A DNA stretch of 64,000 nt from Pseudomonas orientalis (lineage in GTDB: Bacteria > Pseudomonadota > Gammaproteobacteria > Pseudomonadales > Pseudomonadaceae). A program made the translations under genes and the position numbers. The notes beneath the pieces are model-generated. The model searched no databases and had not been told where the DNA came from. It saw nothing but the letters and a program-made list of their open reading frames with translations. Numbering within the stretch: the first letter of the stretch is position 1; each line of letters starts with the position of its first letter. The stretch lies in NCBI RefSeq assembly GCF_002934065.1, contig NZ_CP018049.1, forward strand, positions 4,152,501 to 4,216,500, read 5' to 3'. This document shows positions 52,594 to 60,989 of the stretch, one piece after another.

Positions 52594-52895
52594 GATATAT
52601 CGAACAACTTGTCGAAATTGGAAATGGCGAGGATTTTGCGCACGTCGTGGCTGCTGTTGCTGACGTGCACTTGCGACTCATCGCCACCGGCATGGTCCCG
52701 GAGCAGCAGGAGCATGCCCAGGGCCGAGCTGTCCATGTAGGTGGTTTCCTTAAGATCAACCACATACAACTCGGGCACCTTGTAGTAACGCTCGTAGGCA
52801 TCGCGAAATGCCTGGTGGCTGCCGAAATCGAACCGGCCCTTGATTGAGATCGTCAACTTCTTCCCGTCCAGGGATACTTCTGACTCGATTGACAT
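52590..52895 (-). CDS. hsbA: Anti-sigma factor antagonist HsbA (STAS)
   Basis: A single STAS domain of 101 residues. The phosphorylation site is the serine pair in YMDSSALGMLLLLRDHAGGD. HsbA is the partner switched by HsbR. Unphosphorylated HsbA binds FlgM and frees FliA, while phosphorylated HsbA acts on the diguanylate cyclase HsbD, as shown in P. aeruginosa. AAGGA precedes the ATG. It is the first gene of hsbA-hsbR-hptB(-fliK). Confidence 0.94.
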   Translation of the reverse strand: MSIESEVSLDGKKLTISIKGRFDFGSHQAFRDAYERYYKVPELYVVDLKETTYMDSSALGMLLLLRDHAGGDESQVHVSNSSHDVRKILAISNFDKLFDIS

Positions 52896-52968
52896 GTGAC
52901 TGCTTCCTTGTCATGGGTCTGTGCAACAAGGTGTAGCAGGCGAACTCGATCTGAGCAACACAGCCGTT

Positions 52969-53613
52969 CAAATGTGGGAGGGGGCTTGCCCCTGATTGCG
53001 GTGCATCAGTCAAAAATATTGAGACTGACACACCGCTATCAGGGCATAGGTATCTACACAATTTTGGTGCGACACCGCACCTGTGGCGAGGGAGCTAACG
53101 CGTATCTACCTGACGCTCCGAGGTCCAAATGTGGGAGGGGGCTTGCCCCCGATGGCGGCCTCCGGGCCGACCAGGATGTTGGATCAGATCGAGTACATAT
53201 CCATTCTTTAGGTAACGGCCACTTAGGGTTCCGCCCTGACGGCGGGTCACTTTGGAAAAGCCCCAAAGTAACCAAAGGGCTCTTGCCCCACCACTCGGCA
53301 CCTCGCCCAGGCTCGGTGTGCCCGAACGCAGGCTTGAATCCGTGGGCCGCCGCAATGGGCCATCCCTGGCCCAGTGCGGCTAACCCGGCGTCCTGCCGGG
53401 TTGCCCACGGATTCAAGCCTGCGTTCGGCCAGCGTGGTTTAACGGGGCGCCTAGGATCAAAAGCAGATCAAGATCAAGAGCGACTCGCTTCGCATCGTGG
53501 TTACGGTTGGGCGCTGCTGAGTTGTGTAGATACCTATGTCCCGATTGCCGAGTATCAGTCACTGCATCTTTTGACTGACACACCGCCATCGGGGGCAAGC
53601 CCCCTCCCACATT
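52969..53613. repeat. Composite nest of repeats between hsbA and fliJ
   Basis: The 735-base gap 52896-53630 contains no gene. A REP (52970-52998) opens it and a REP in the opposite sense (53581-53612) closes it. Inside, a perfect 17-base inverted pair CATAGGTATCTACACAA (53045-53061) and TTGTGTAGATACCTATG (53522-53538) encloses a fragment of a third REP class (CTGTGGCGAGGGAGCT, 53081) and copy B of the 345-bp repeat. The arrangement looks like one element inserted into an older REPIN. Confidence 0.8.
53125..53474 (-). repeat. Dispersed 345-bp repeat, copy B (inverted relative to copy A)
   Basis: Reverse complement of 17810-18154 with few differences. It starts with a REP (CCAAATGTGGGAGGGGGCTT) and carries a perfect 26-base inverted pair at 53322-53347 and 53403-53428, with a smaller CCCGGCG/CGCCGGG-type hairpin inside. 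Copy B is the more intact of the two because both 26-base arms match. Confidence 0.9.
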
Positions 53614-53630
53614 TTTTCCTGCTGCGTTGG

Positions 53631-54080
53631 TTAGAACTGTTCCTGGCGGGGAAGGCGTTGGGACAATTCATCCAGCAACTTTTGCTCGCGTTTGTCTTCA
53701 ATTGCCCGCGCTTCGTCGATATAACGCTGCACCAGCTTGCGCAACCCTTCGACGCGGGCGAACGCCGCCTGCCAGCTTTCGCGGGCTTTATCGAGGTTGT
53801 TCTGGTGCCAGGCAAGGCTCTGGCGCTGCTGGCCGACGGCGGTTTCCAGCTGATTGAGAAAGCCCTGGTACCCCATCAGCCACTGGCCCGACACGCCCTT
53901 GCTGCCGCGCTCGATCCACTGCTGTTGGTACTCAAGGCGAAAGCGCTCCAGGTCGCCCAGCTTGCTTTCCGCCAGGCGCACCTGGCCCTGGAAATACCCC
54001 AGGCGCTGCACGGCGGCTTTTTCGGCCTTTTCGGCCATGTCCACCACCGGGGCCAGGCGCGCGGCGCGGCTGTTGGCCAT
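53631..54080 (-). CDS. fliJ: Flagellar export chaperone FliJ
   Basis: A 149-residue antiparallel coiled coil, mostly charged helix (AEKAEKAAVQRLGYFQGQVR, LAESKLGDLERFRLEYQQQW). FliJ inserts into the FliI ring and links it to FlhA. It follows fliI by three bases and is the last gene of the fliE-fliJ operon before the repeat nest. Confidence 0.95.
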   Translation of the reverse strand: MANSRAARLAPVVDMAEKAEKAAVQRLGYFQGQVRLAESKLGDLERFRLEYQQQWIERGSKGVSGQWLMGYQGFLNQLETAVGQQRQSLAWHQNNLDKARESWQAAFARVEGLRKLVQRYIDEARAIEDKREQKLLDELSQRLPRQEQF

Positions 54081-54083
54081 GGC

Positions 54084-55442
54084 TTAGCCGCCCGGCGCGG
54101 GAGCGAAGATGGACTGCAGATGCGCTTCGCTTTCGCCCATGCTGATCTTGTCGTTGAGGCCCTGACGCAGATAGGTCACCAGTTGCGGTTGCAGGGCAAT
54201 GGCCAGGTCGGTCTCGCGATCGCCACCGGCCACGTAGGCGCCGACGCTGATCAGGTCGCGGCTCTGCTGATACCGCGACCACAGCTGCTTGAAGTACTGC
54301 GCGCGGGCCATGTGTTCCGGCGTGACCACCGCCGGCATCACCCGGCTGATAGACGCTTCGATATCGATGGCCGGGTAGTGCCCCTCTTCGGCCAGGCGCC
54401 GCGACAGCACAATATGCCCGTCGAGCACGCCCCGCGCCGAGTCGGCAATCGGATCCTGCTGGTCATCGCCTTCGGACAACACCGTGTAGAACGCGGTGAT
54501 CGAGCCTCCGCCGGCCTCGGCATTACCGGCACGCTCCACCAGCTTGGGCAGCTTGGCGAACACCGACGGCGGATAGCCCTTCGTCGCGGGCGGCTCACCG
54601 ATGGCCAGGGCGATTTCACGCTGGGCCTGGGCGAAACGGGTGAGCGAGTCCATCAGCAACAGGACATTCTTGCCCTTGTCGCGAAAATATTCGGCGATGC
54701 GCGTGCAGTACATGGCGGCGCGCAGGCGCATCAGCGGGGCATCGTCCGCCGGGGAGGCCACCACCACCGAGCGCTTGAGGCCTTCTTCACCCAGGCTGTG
54801 CTCGATGAATTCCTTGACCTCACGGCCGCGCTCGCCGATCAGCCCGACCACAATGATGTCGGCCTCGGTAAAGCGCGTCATCATGCCCAGCAACACCGAT
54901 TTACCCACACCGGTACCGGCGAACAGGCCCAGGCGCTGGCCGCGACCGACCGTCAATAAACCGTTGATGCTGCGAATGCCCACGTCCAGCGGCACGCTGA
55001 TGGGGTTGCGGTTGAGCGGGTTGATGGTGGGGCCGTCCATCGGCACCCAGTCCTCGGCCTTCATGCCGCCCTTGCCATCCAGCGGACGACCGGCACCGTC
55101 GAGTACGCGCCCGAGCATGCTCATGCCCATCGGCAAGCGCCCGGTGTCGGCCAGGGGCACCACACGGGCACCCGGAGCGATACCGGCGAGGCTGCCCACC
55201 GGCATCAGGAAAATCTTGTTGCCGGAAAAACCCATGACTTCGGCTTCGACCTGCACCGGGTGGTAGCTGTCGTCGTTGATTACCATGCAGCGGCTGCCCA
55301 TGGCAGCGCGCAAGCCCTCGGCCTCAAGCGTCAGGCCGACCATGCGCAACAGGCGCCCTTCGAGGATCGGCTGGCCGGGCAACTGCGTGGCCTCGGCATA
55401 GCTGTCCAGGCGCTTGGCGAAGCTGGTGCGATCAAGGCGCAT
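54084..55442 (-). CDS. fliI: Flagellum-specific ATPase FliI
   Basis: The 452-residue ATPase of the export apparatus, F1-beta-like. The P-loop is GLFAGTGVGKSVLLGMMTRF. IIVVGLIGERGREVKEFIEH, NVLLLMDSLTRFAQAQREIA and the C-terminal GGDRETDLAIALQP are typical. The ATG at 55440-55442 begins MRLDRTSFAKRLDSYAEA and overlaps the fliH end; a further in-frame start at 55460 is less likely. Confidence 0.97.
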   Translation of the reverse strand: MRLDRTSFAKRLDSYAEATQLPGQPILEGRLLRMVGLTLEAEGLRAAMGSRCMVINDDSYHPVQVEAEVMGFSGNKIFLMPVGSLAGIAPGARVVPLADTGRLPMGMSMLGRVLDGAGRPLDGKGGMKAEDWVPMDGPTINPLNRNPISVPLDVGIRSINGLLTVGRGQRLGLFAGTGVGKSVLLGMMTRFTEADIIVVGLIGERGREVKEFIEHSLGEEGLKRSVVVASPADDAPLMRLRAAMYCTRIAEYFRDKGKNVLLLMDSLTRFAQAQREIALAIGEPPATKGYPPSVFAKLPKLVERAGNAEAGGGSITAFYTVLSEGDDQQDPIADSARGVLDGHIVLSRRLAEEGHYPAIDIEASISRVMPAVVTPEHMARAQYFKQLWSRYQQSRDLISVGAYVAGGDRETDLAIALQPQLVTYLRQGLNDKISMGESEAHLQSIFAPAPGG

Positions 55443-56196
55443 CGGGGGCGTCCAGGTCAACGCTCAGGTCAGGCTCGGCCGGGTGCAGCGCCTGCTCATG
55501 CAACTGGTCGAGCAGCTTGGCCATGATCTGGCTGATGCGGGTCTCCACCGTGGCATCGATGCGGCTGTGCTCGGTCTCGACGCGGCAACCGCCAGGCAGC
55601 AGCGCGGCGTCTTCGACGATGCGCCAGGTTTCTTCATGGCGCTCGCGCAAGGCTTTGACCTGCTCGAAATCCTGCGGATTGATGTACAGCCGCACATTGC
55701 CCACGCCCAGGGGCAGCAGCTTGAGGGCTTCGCGCATCACGCTTTCGATCTGGCTCGAATCAAGCACCAGTTCACGCTGGATCACCTGGCGGGTGATGTG
55801 CTGCAGCAGGCCGACCATGGATTTTTCCAGCTGCGAGTCCTGTTCGGCGATGGGATCGAACAGGTTGCCCATCAAGCGCTCCAGGCTGCCCAGCTTGACG
55901 CTGAGGGCCTCTTGAGCCTCCTGACGGACCTTGAGGGTGGTGCTGCGAAAGCCATCTTTTTCACCCGCCGTGAAGCCTTCGTTGTAGGCCTCCTGGCGGA
56001 TGGCTTCCAATTCTTCAAGGGTCAGTGGCTGGACTTCTTCCAGCGGCACTTCTTCCATCTGTGCCGGCGGTTCCTCCACCGGCTCAGGCTCCGGCTGCGG
56101 CACGTGGGGGTCGAAGCTGGGCAACGACCAGATGTCGAACCCGCCGACATCCCGCGCGCGAATCAGATCGCTGGGCGTCTCATCTTTGTTCGACAT
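55432..56196 (-). CDS. fliH: Flagellar export regulator FliH
   Basis: A 254-residue protein that binds and restrains FliI and docks it at the C-ring. The N-terminal part is acidic and proline-rich (PHVPQPEPEPVEEPPAQMEE). The middle is coiled coil (LEELEAIRQEAYNEGFTAGE), and the C-terminal domain is V-ATPase-E-like. Its 3' end overlaps the fliI start. Confidence 0.95.
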   Translation of the reverse strand: MSNKDETPSDLIRARDVGGFDIWSLPSFDPHVPQPEPEPVEEPPAQMEEVPLEEVQPLTLEELEAIRQEAYNEGFTAGEKDGFRSTTLKVRQEAQEALSVKLGSLERLMGNLFDPIAEQDSQLEKSMVGLLQHITRQVIQRELVLDSSQIESVMREALKLLPLGVGNVRLYINPQDFEQVKALRERHEETWRIVEDAALLPGGCRVETEHSRIDATVETRISQIMAKLLDQLHEQALHPAEPDLSVDLDAPDAP

Positions 56197-56206
56197 GCAG
56201 GGCGCC

Positions 56207-57223
56207 TTAAATCATTTCTTCGCCGCCCTTCCCGCCGAGAACGATTTCTCCGGCTTCGGCCATACGGCGGGCAATGGTGAGGATTTCTTTCTGCGCGGTT
56301 TCCACGTCGCTGACGCGCACCGGGCCCTTGGCTTCGAGGTCGTCGCGCAGCAATTCGGAGGCGCGCTTGGACATGTTCTTGAAGATCTTTTCCTTGACGC
56401 CCTCGTCCGAGCCCTTGAGCGCCAGCACCAGTACGTCGGACGACACTTCGCGCAGCAACGCCTGGATGCCACGGTCGTCGACATCGGCCAGGTTGTTGAA
56501 CACGAACATCAGGTCTTCGATCTGGCCGGACAGGGTGTCGTCGATCTCGCGGATCGAGTCCATCAACTGACCTTCGACCGAGCTATCGAGGAAGTTCATG
56601 ATGTCGGCCGCCCGCTTGATGCCACCCAGGGTGGTGCGCGAGGCGTTCGAGTTGCCGGAGAACTGTTTCTCCAGAATCGTGTTGAGTTCCTTGAGCGCCG
56701 CCGGCTGCACGGTGTTCAGCGAGGACACGCGCAGGATGATGTCCAGGCGCACTTTATGGTCGAAGTGGCCGAGCACTTCACCGGCCTGATCCGGGTCCAG
56801 ATAGGCGACGACGATGGCCTGGATCTGCGGGTGCTCGTAGCGGATCACGTCAGCGACCGCGCGCGGCTCCATCCACTTGAGGCTGTCCAGGCCACTGGTG
56901 TTGCCACCCAGCAGGATGCGGTCGATCAGGCCGTTGGCCTTGTCTTCGCCCAAAGCCGAGGTGAGCATTTTGCGAATGTAGCTGTCGGAGCCGACGCCCA
57001 GGCTGGTCTGGTCGCCGACGATCTCGACGAACTCGCTCATCACCTGTTCGACTTGCTCGCGGTGCACATTGCGCATTTGCGCCATGGCCACGCCCACGCG
57101 CTGGACCTCTTTGGGACCCATGTGGCGCAGCACTTGGGCAGCGTCGGTTTCGCCCAGCGACAGCAGCAGCACGGCGGCTTTGTCGACCCGGGAAAGCTTG
57201 GCCACAGCGACTCGATCATTCAT
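56207..57223 (-). CDS. fliG: Flagellar switch protein FliG
   Basis: The torque-generating C-ring protein, 338 residues. It has armadillo-like repeats, the middle-domain EHPQ motif (VIRYEHPQIQAIVVAYLDPD) and the C-terminal charged face (FEDLMFVFNNLADVDDRGIQ-type segment, LREVSSDVLVLALKGSDEGV). It overlaps the fliF stop by eight bases. Confidence 0.97.
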   Translation of the reverse strand: MNDRVAVAKLSRVDKAAVLLLSLGETDAAQVLRHMGPKEVQRVGVAMAQMRNVHREQVEQVMSEFVEIVGDQTSLGVGSDSYIRKMLTSALGEDKANGLIDRILLGGNTSGLDSLKWMEPRAVADVIRYEHPQIQAIVVAYLDPDQAGEVLGHFDHKVRLDIILRVSSLNTVQPAALKELNTILEKQFSGNSNASRTTLGGIKRAADIMNFLDSSVEGQLMDSIREIDDTLSGQIEDLMFVFNNLADVDDRGIQALLREVSSDVLVLALKGSDEGVKEKIFKNMSKRASELLRDDLEAKGPVRVSDVETAQKEILTIARRMAEAGEIVLGGKGGEEMI

Positions 57224-58988
57224 CAGCGTTAATCCACTCTTTCACGACCTGGGCCACACGGCCCGGGTCTTCTGCCACCAGACTCTTGATTGCGTTCAAC
57301 TGAGCGTCATAGCCTTCGCTCGGGCTTGGCAACAGGATGCTTTGCGGACCGCCCAGGCTGACGCGGTCGTTGGCCAACTCGCCGTCCAGGCCACCCATGC
57401 CGCCCAATTCGACGTCGCCGCCGGCCAGGGCCAGTTGTTTTTTGTTGCCGCCAGTGATGTTGTTGAGCACCGGGCGCAGCACGCCGAACACCAGCACCAG
57501 GATGAACAACACCCCCAGCACTTGCTTGACGATGTCCCAGAACCACGGCTGGGTGTAGAACGCAGGGTCGGCGATCACTTCGCCGCGCTCGGCGGAGAAC
57601 GGCATGTTGATCACGCTGACGCTGTCGCCACGGCTGGCGTCAAAACCGACGGCGTCCTGCACCAGGCGGGTGAAGCGCGCCAATTCATCGGCACTCCATG
57701 GCGCGCGGGTAACGGCGCCGTCAGCGGCGTTGACCTTGACCTGGTCATCGACCACCACCGACACCGACAGGCGATTGATCTTGCCCTGCTGCTGCTTGGT
57801 GTGGCTGATGGAACGGTCGAGTTCGAAGTTCTTGGTGGACTGGTTACGCTTGTCCGCCGGGTACGGTGCGAGCATCGGCTGGCCGGTGGCCGGGTCCATG
57901 ATCTGTTGACCGTTGGCGTCCAGCAGCGGTTGGCCAGCGGCGATCGCGCCAGCGGTGGCAGCGGCGCCACCAGTGGTTTGCGGTGCCGAAGCCGGTGCCG
58001 GCGGCTGGTTGCTCAGAGCACCCGGCACGCCTTGCGGACCATTGCTGGCGGTGCGTTGTTCGCTGGTGGACTGCTCGCTGCGCAGGGCGGGCTGGTCCGG
58101 GTTGAATTGCTCGGATGTCGATTCGACGGCGCTGAAATCCACGTCGGCGGACACCTCCGCCTTGTAGCGGTCGTTGCCCAGCACCGGCTGCAGGATGTTG
58201 TGCACGCGCTGGGTGAGCATGCTTTCCATGCGGCGGCTGTAATCGAACTGCTTGCCGGCCTGGGTCAGCGCGGAGTTTTCGGCCATGTCGGAGAGCAGGT
58301 TGCCCTTCTGGTCGACTACGGTGATCTGCGACTTGCTCAGCTCAGGAACGCTGGTGGCCACCAGGTTGACGATCGCCAGCACCTGGCCAGGCTCAAGAGA
58401 ACGCCCGGAAAACAGCTCGACCAGTACCGAGGCGCTGGGCTTGCGTTCGTCACGCACGAACACCGAGCTTTTCGGAATGGCCAGGTGCACACGGGCACCC
58501 TTGACGTTGTTCAAGCTGGAGATGGTGCGCGCCAGTTCGCCTTCCAGGCCGCGACGGTAGCGGGTGGCTTCCATGAACTGGCTGGTACCCAGGCCCTGGT
58601 CCTTGTCGAGGATTTCAAAGCCGATGTTGCTGTCGGACGGCGTCACGCCGGCGGCCGCCAGTTTCATCCGCGCACGCGCCACATCGTCGGCCTTGACCAG
58701 CAGGGCGCCGGAGTTGGGCTCCACGGTGTAGGCGATGTCGGCGGCGGCGAGGGTTTCCATGATCTGCTTGGAATCCATGCCCGCCAGGCTGCCATACAGC
58801 GGCCGGTAATCAGGTTGCTGCGACCACAGCACCACGGCAAAACCAATCGCCACGCTGGCAGCCAGGCCGACCATCAGGCCCACCTGACGCAACATGGTCA
58901 TTTCGGAGAGATTTTCCAGGAACGACAGGCCAAACAGCGGCGGTTTGCCGTCTACCTTGGCGGGTACGTTGTCGATTGCTTCAGCCAT
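57216..58988 (-). CDS. fliF: MS-ring protein FliF
   Basis: The 590-residue MS-ring protein. It has an N-terminal membrane helix (QVGLMVGLAASVAIGFAVVL), ring-building motifs (YRPLYGSLAGMDSKQIMETL, LEGELARTISSLNNVKGARV), a variable Gln/Pro/Ala-rich loop near residues 310-380, a second membrane helix (QVLGVLFILVLVFGVLRPVL) and a C-terminal FliG-binding tail. It lies 16 bases after fliE. Confidence 0.97.
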   Translation of the reverse strand: MAEAIDNVPAKVDGKPPLFGLSFLENLSEMTMLRQVGLMVGLAASVAIGFAVVLWSQQPDYRPLYGSLAGMDSKQIMETLAAADIAYTVEPNSGALLVKADDVARARMKLAAAGVTPSDSNIGFEILDKDQGLGTSQFMEATRYRRGLEGELARTISSLNNVKGARVHLAIPKSSVFVRDERKPSASVLVELFSGRSLEPGQVLAIVNLVATSVPELSKSQITVVDQKGNLLSDMAENSALTQAGKQFDYSRRMESMLTQRVHNILQPVLGNDRYKAEVSADVDFSAVESTSEQFNPDQPALRSEQSTSEQRTASNGPQGVPGALSNQPPAPASAPQTTGGAAATAGAIAAGQPLLDANGQQIMDPATGQPMLAPYPADKRNQSTKNFELDRSISHTKQQQGKINRLSVSVVVDDQVKVNAADGAVTRAPWSADELARFTRLVQDAVGFDASRGDSVSVINMPFSAERGEVIADPAFYTQPWFWDIVKQVLGVLFILVLVFGVLRPVLNNITGGNKKQLALAGGDVELGGMGGLDGELANDRVSLGGPQSILLPSPSEGYDAQLNAIKSLVAEDPGRVAQVVKEWINADE

Positions 58989-59004
58989 GAGTTAACTCTC
59001 GCCC

Positions 59005-59334
59005 TTAAACCGGCATCTGCATGATGTCTTGATAAGCCTGGACCAGCTTGTTACGCACTTGGGTCAAGGCCTGGAACGACACACTGGCCTTCTGCGAGGC
59101 GACCATCACATCGGTGAGGTCCACGCCGCTTTTACCGATCTCGAACGCCGTCGCCAGCTGGCTGGAGGCCTGCTGGGTATCACTGACTTTATTGATTGCC
59201 TGACCGAGCATGTCGGCAAAACTGCTTTGGCCCAATTCCGGCGCTGGCGCGACGGATTTCGGCTGAGCCATGGCATCCATTTGCATGGAGCGCATATCCA
59301 ACATCAACCGATTGAACTCAATACCCTGGCTCAT
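59005..59334 (-). CDS. fliE: Flagellar hook-basal body protein FliE
   Basis: The rod-MS ring adaptor, 109 residues. The conserved C-terminal helices are FADMLGQAINKVSDTQQASS, GVDLTDVMVASQKASVSFQA and VRNKLVQAYQDIMQMPV. GGAGAG precedes the ATG. It is the first gene of fliEFGHIJ behind a consensus sigma-54 promoter. Confidence 0.96.
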   Translation of the reverse strand: MSQGIEFNRLMLDMRSMQMDAMAQPKSVAPAPELGQSSFADMLGQAINKVSDTQQASSQLATAFEIGKSGVDLTDVMVASQKASVSFQALTQVRNKLVQAYQDIMQMPV

Positions 59335-59395
59335 GAACTTCTCTCTCCGACGACCCGCAATTTTTTGACACTACGCAGCGGTTACCAGGGGGAGG

Positions 59396-59411
59396 TGCAA
59401 CAAGGGTGCCA
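59396..59411 (-). promoter_or_regulatory. Sigma-54 promoter of fliEFGHIJ
   Basis: The minus strand reads TGGCAC-CCTTG-TTGCA, a perfect match to the sigma-54 consensus, 62 bases before the fliE start. FleR is the expected activator at this tier. Confidence 0.93.
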
Positions 59412-59474
59412 GCTCTGTAGCAACTCGTAAGAAAAGGCGACAAAGCTTGTCGACCTTGTTACCGCACGTTTTTT

Positions 59475-59588
59475 GTAGGAGCGAGGGGGACGCCTAGTTC
59501 TTGCTCGCGAAAAACTCATGGACGCCGCGTACATCCAGGAAGCACGCGTTATCGTTGACGTTTTTCGCGAGCAAGCTCGCTCCTACAA
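59475..59588. repeat. REPIN between fleR and fliE with a split left arm
   Basis: The right arm GAGCAAGCTCGCTCCTACAA is complete. The left arm GTAGGAGCGAG...CTTGCTCGCG is interrupted at its centre by 14 bases (GGGGACGCCTAGTT). It still can pair outside this insertion. It sits 17 bases after the fleR stop. Confidence 0.9.
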
Positions 59589-59605
59589 ACGGCATCGCCG
59601 GGAAT

Positions 59606-60982
59606 TCAGGTGGCGAACAGGTACGCTTCCACGTCCATCCCGGCGTCGCGCATCTGCGCCAGCTTGTAGCGCAGGGTGCGCGGGCTGATGCCAAGGCGCT
59701 CGGCTGCTTCCTTGCGGCGGCCGCGCTCGGCGCGCAGGGTGTCGATGATCATCTGGAATTCGCGGCGGCGCAGGTCATCGCCCAGGGCGCCGGCCGATTC
59801 GGTTTCGGCGGCGAGCGGTGCAGGCGCCAGGCTTGGCAACGGCGCCACGCCATTGCCCATGGCCAGGCAGAAATCCTGGGGCTGGATCAAGCCGCCCTGC
59901 TGCAGGATCAGTGCACGCTGGATCGCGTTGTCCAGCTCGCGCACGTTGCCGGGCCATGGATAAGCGACCAGGCAGGCCTGGGCTTCGGCCGACAGCCGCG
60001 CCTGGGCGTGCTTCATTTTTTTGACGTGGTTGTTCAGCAGGCGCTCGGCCAGGGGAATGATATCCGCCGGGCGTTCGCGCAACGGGCGCCAGGCCAGCGG
60101 GAACACCGACAGACGGTAGAACAAGTCTTCGCGAAAGCGCCCTGCCGCCACTTCGCCGGCCAGGTCGCGGTTGGTGGTGGCGACCACGCGGATATCCAGC
60201 TGGATCGGTTTGCGCGCGCCCACCCGCTCCACTTCGCGCTCCTGCAACACGCGCAGCAATTTGGCTTGCAGGCCCAGGGGCATTTCCGAGATTTCGTCGA
60301 GCAGAATGGTGCCGCCGTCGGCCTGCTCGAACTTGCCGGCTTGGGCCGCGATGGCGCCGGTGAACGAGCCCTTTTCATGGCCGAACAGGGTGGCTTCGAG
60401 CATGTTGTCCGGAATCGCCGCGCAGTTGATCGCGATAAAGGGCTGCCGCGCCCGACTGGATTGCTGGTGGATATAACGCGCCAACACTTCCTTGCCGGTG
60501 CCGGACTCCCCCGAGATCAATACGGTGGAATCGCTGCGCGCAACCCGGGCCGCCAGTTCCAGCAACTGCGCGCTGGCCGGCTCGAAGGCAATCGGGCCAT
60601 CGCCCTCCACCGTCGACATGACGCCAAGCGCATGCCGCGCCACCAGTTCGATCAACGCCTTGGGTTCGAACGGCTTGACCAGATAATCCGCCGCGCCCTG
60701 GCGCATGGCGTCCACGGCCCGCTCCACGGCGCCATGGGCGGTCATCAGCAGCACCGGCAATTGCGGCTGGCGCGCGCGCAGCAGGCCGAGCAACTGATGG
60801 CCGTCCATGCCGGGCATGTTCACATCACTGACCACCAGGCTGAAAGTTTCCCGCTCCACGGCCTCCAAGGCTTCCTCGGCAGAGCCGACCGCGCGGTAGT
60901 CATGGCCCGCCAACAGCAGCGTGTCAGCCAATGCTTCACGCAGGGCGCGATCGTCTTCAACCAGTAAAACCTTGATAGTCAT
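59606..60982 (-). CDS. fleR: Sigma-54-dependent flagellar response regulator FleR
   Basis: An NtrC-type activator of 458 residues. The receiver has VLLVEDDRALREAL, the aspartate in LVVSDVNMPGMDG and DYLVKPFEPK. The AAA+ domain has ISGESGTGKEVLARYIHQQS (Walker A), the sigma-54 contact loop GHEKGSFTGA (serine in place of the usual alanine) and GGTILLDEISEMP (Walker B). A Fis-type helix-turn-helix ends it (KEAAERLGISPRTLRYKLAQ). FleR activates basal-body and hook genes. It follows fleS by seven bases. Confidence 0.97.
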   Translation of the reverse strand: MTIKVLLVEDDRALREALADTLLLAGHDYRAVGSAEEALEAVERETFSLVVSDVNMPGMDGHQLLGLLRARQPQLPVLLMTAHGAVERAVDAMRQGAADYLVKPFEPKALIELVARHALGVMSTVEGDGPIAFEPASAQLLELAARVARSDSTVLISGESGTGKEVLARYIHQQSSRARQPFIAINCAAIPDNMLEATLFGHEKGSFTGAIAAQAGKFEQADGGTILLDEISEMPLGLQAKLLRVLQEREVERVGARKPIQLDIRVVATTNRDLAGEVAAGRFREDLFYRLSVFPLAWRPLRERPADIIPLAERLLNNHVKKMKHAQARLSAEAQACLVAYPWPGNVRELDNAIQRALILQQGGLIQPQDFCLAMGNGVAPLPSLAPAPLAAETESAGALGDDLRRREFQMIIDTLRAERGRRKEAAERLGISPRTLRYKLAQMRDAGMDVEAYLFAT

Positions 60983-60989
60983 GATCCTT

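Noticed and set aside
53060..53130. Possible promoter or small RNA between the two repeat blocks
   Set aside because: The bases are fragments of known repeats (CTGTGGCGAGGGAGC) with no promoter consensus.
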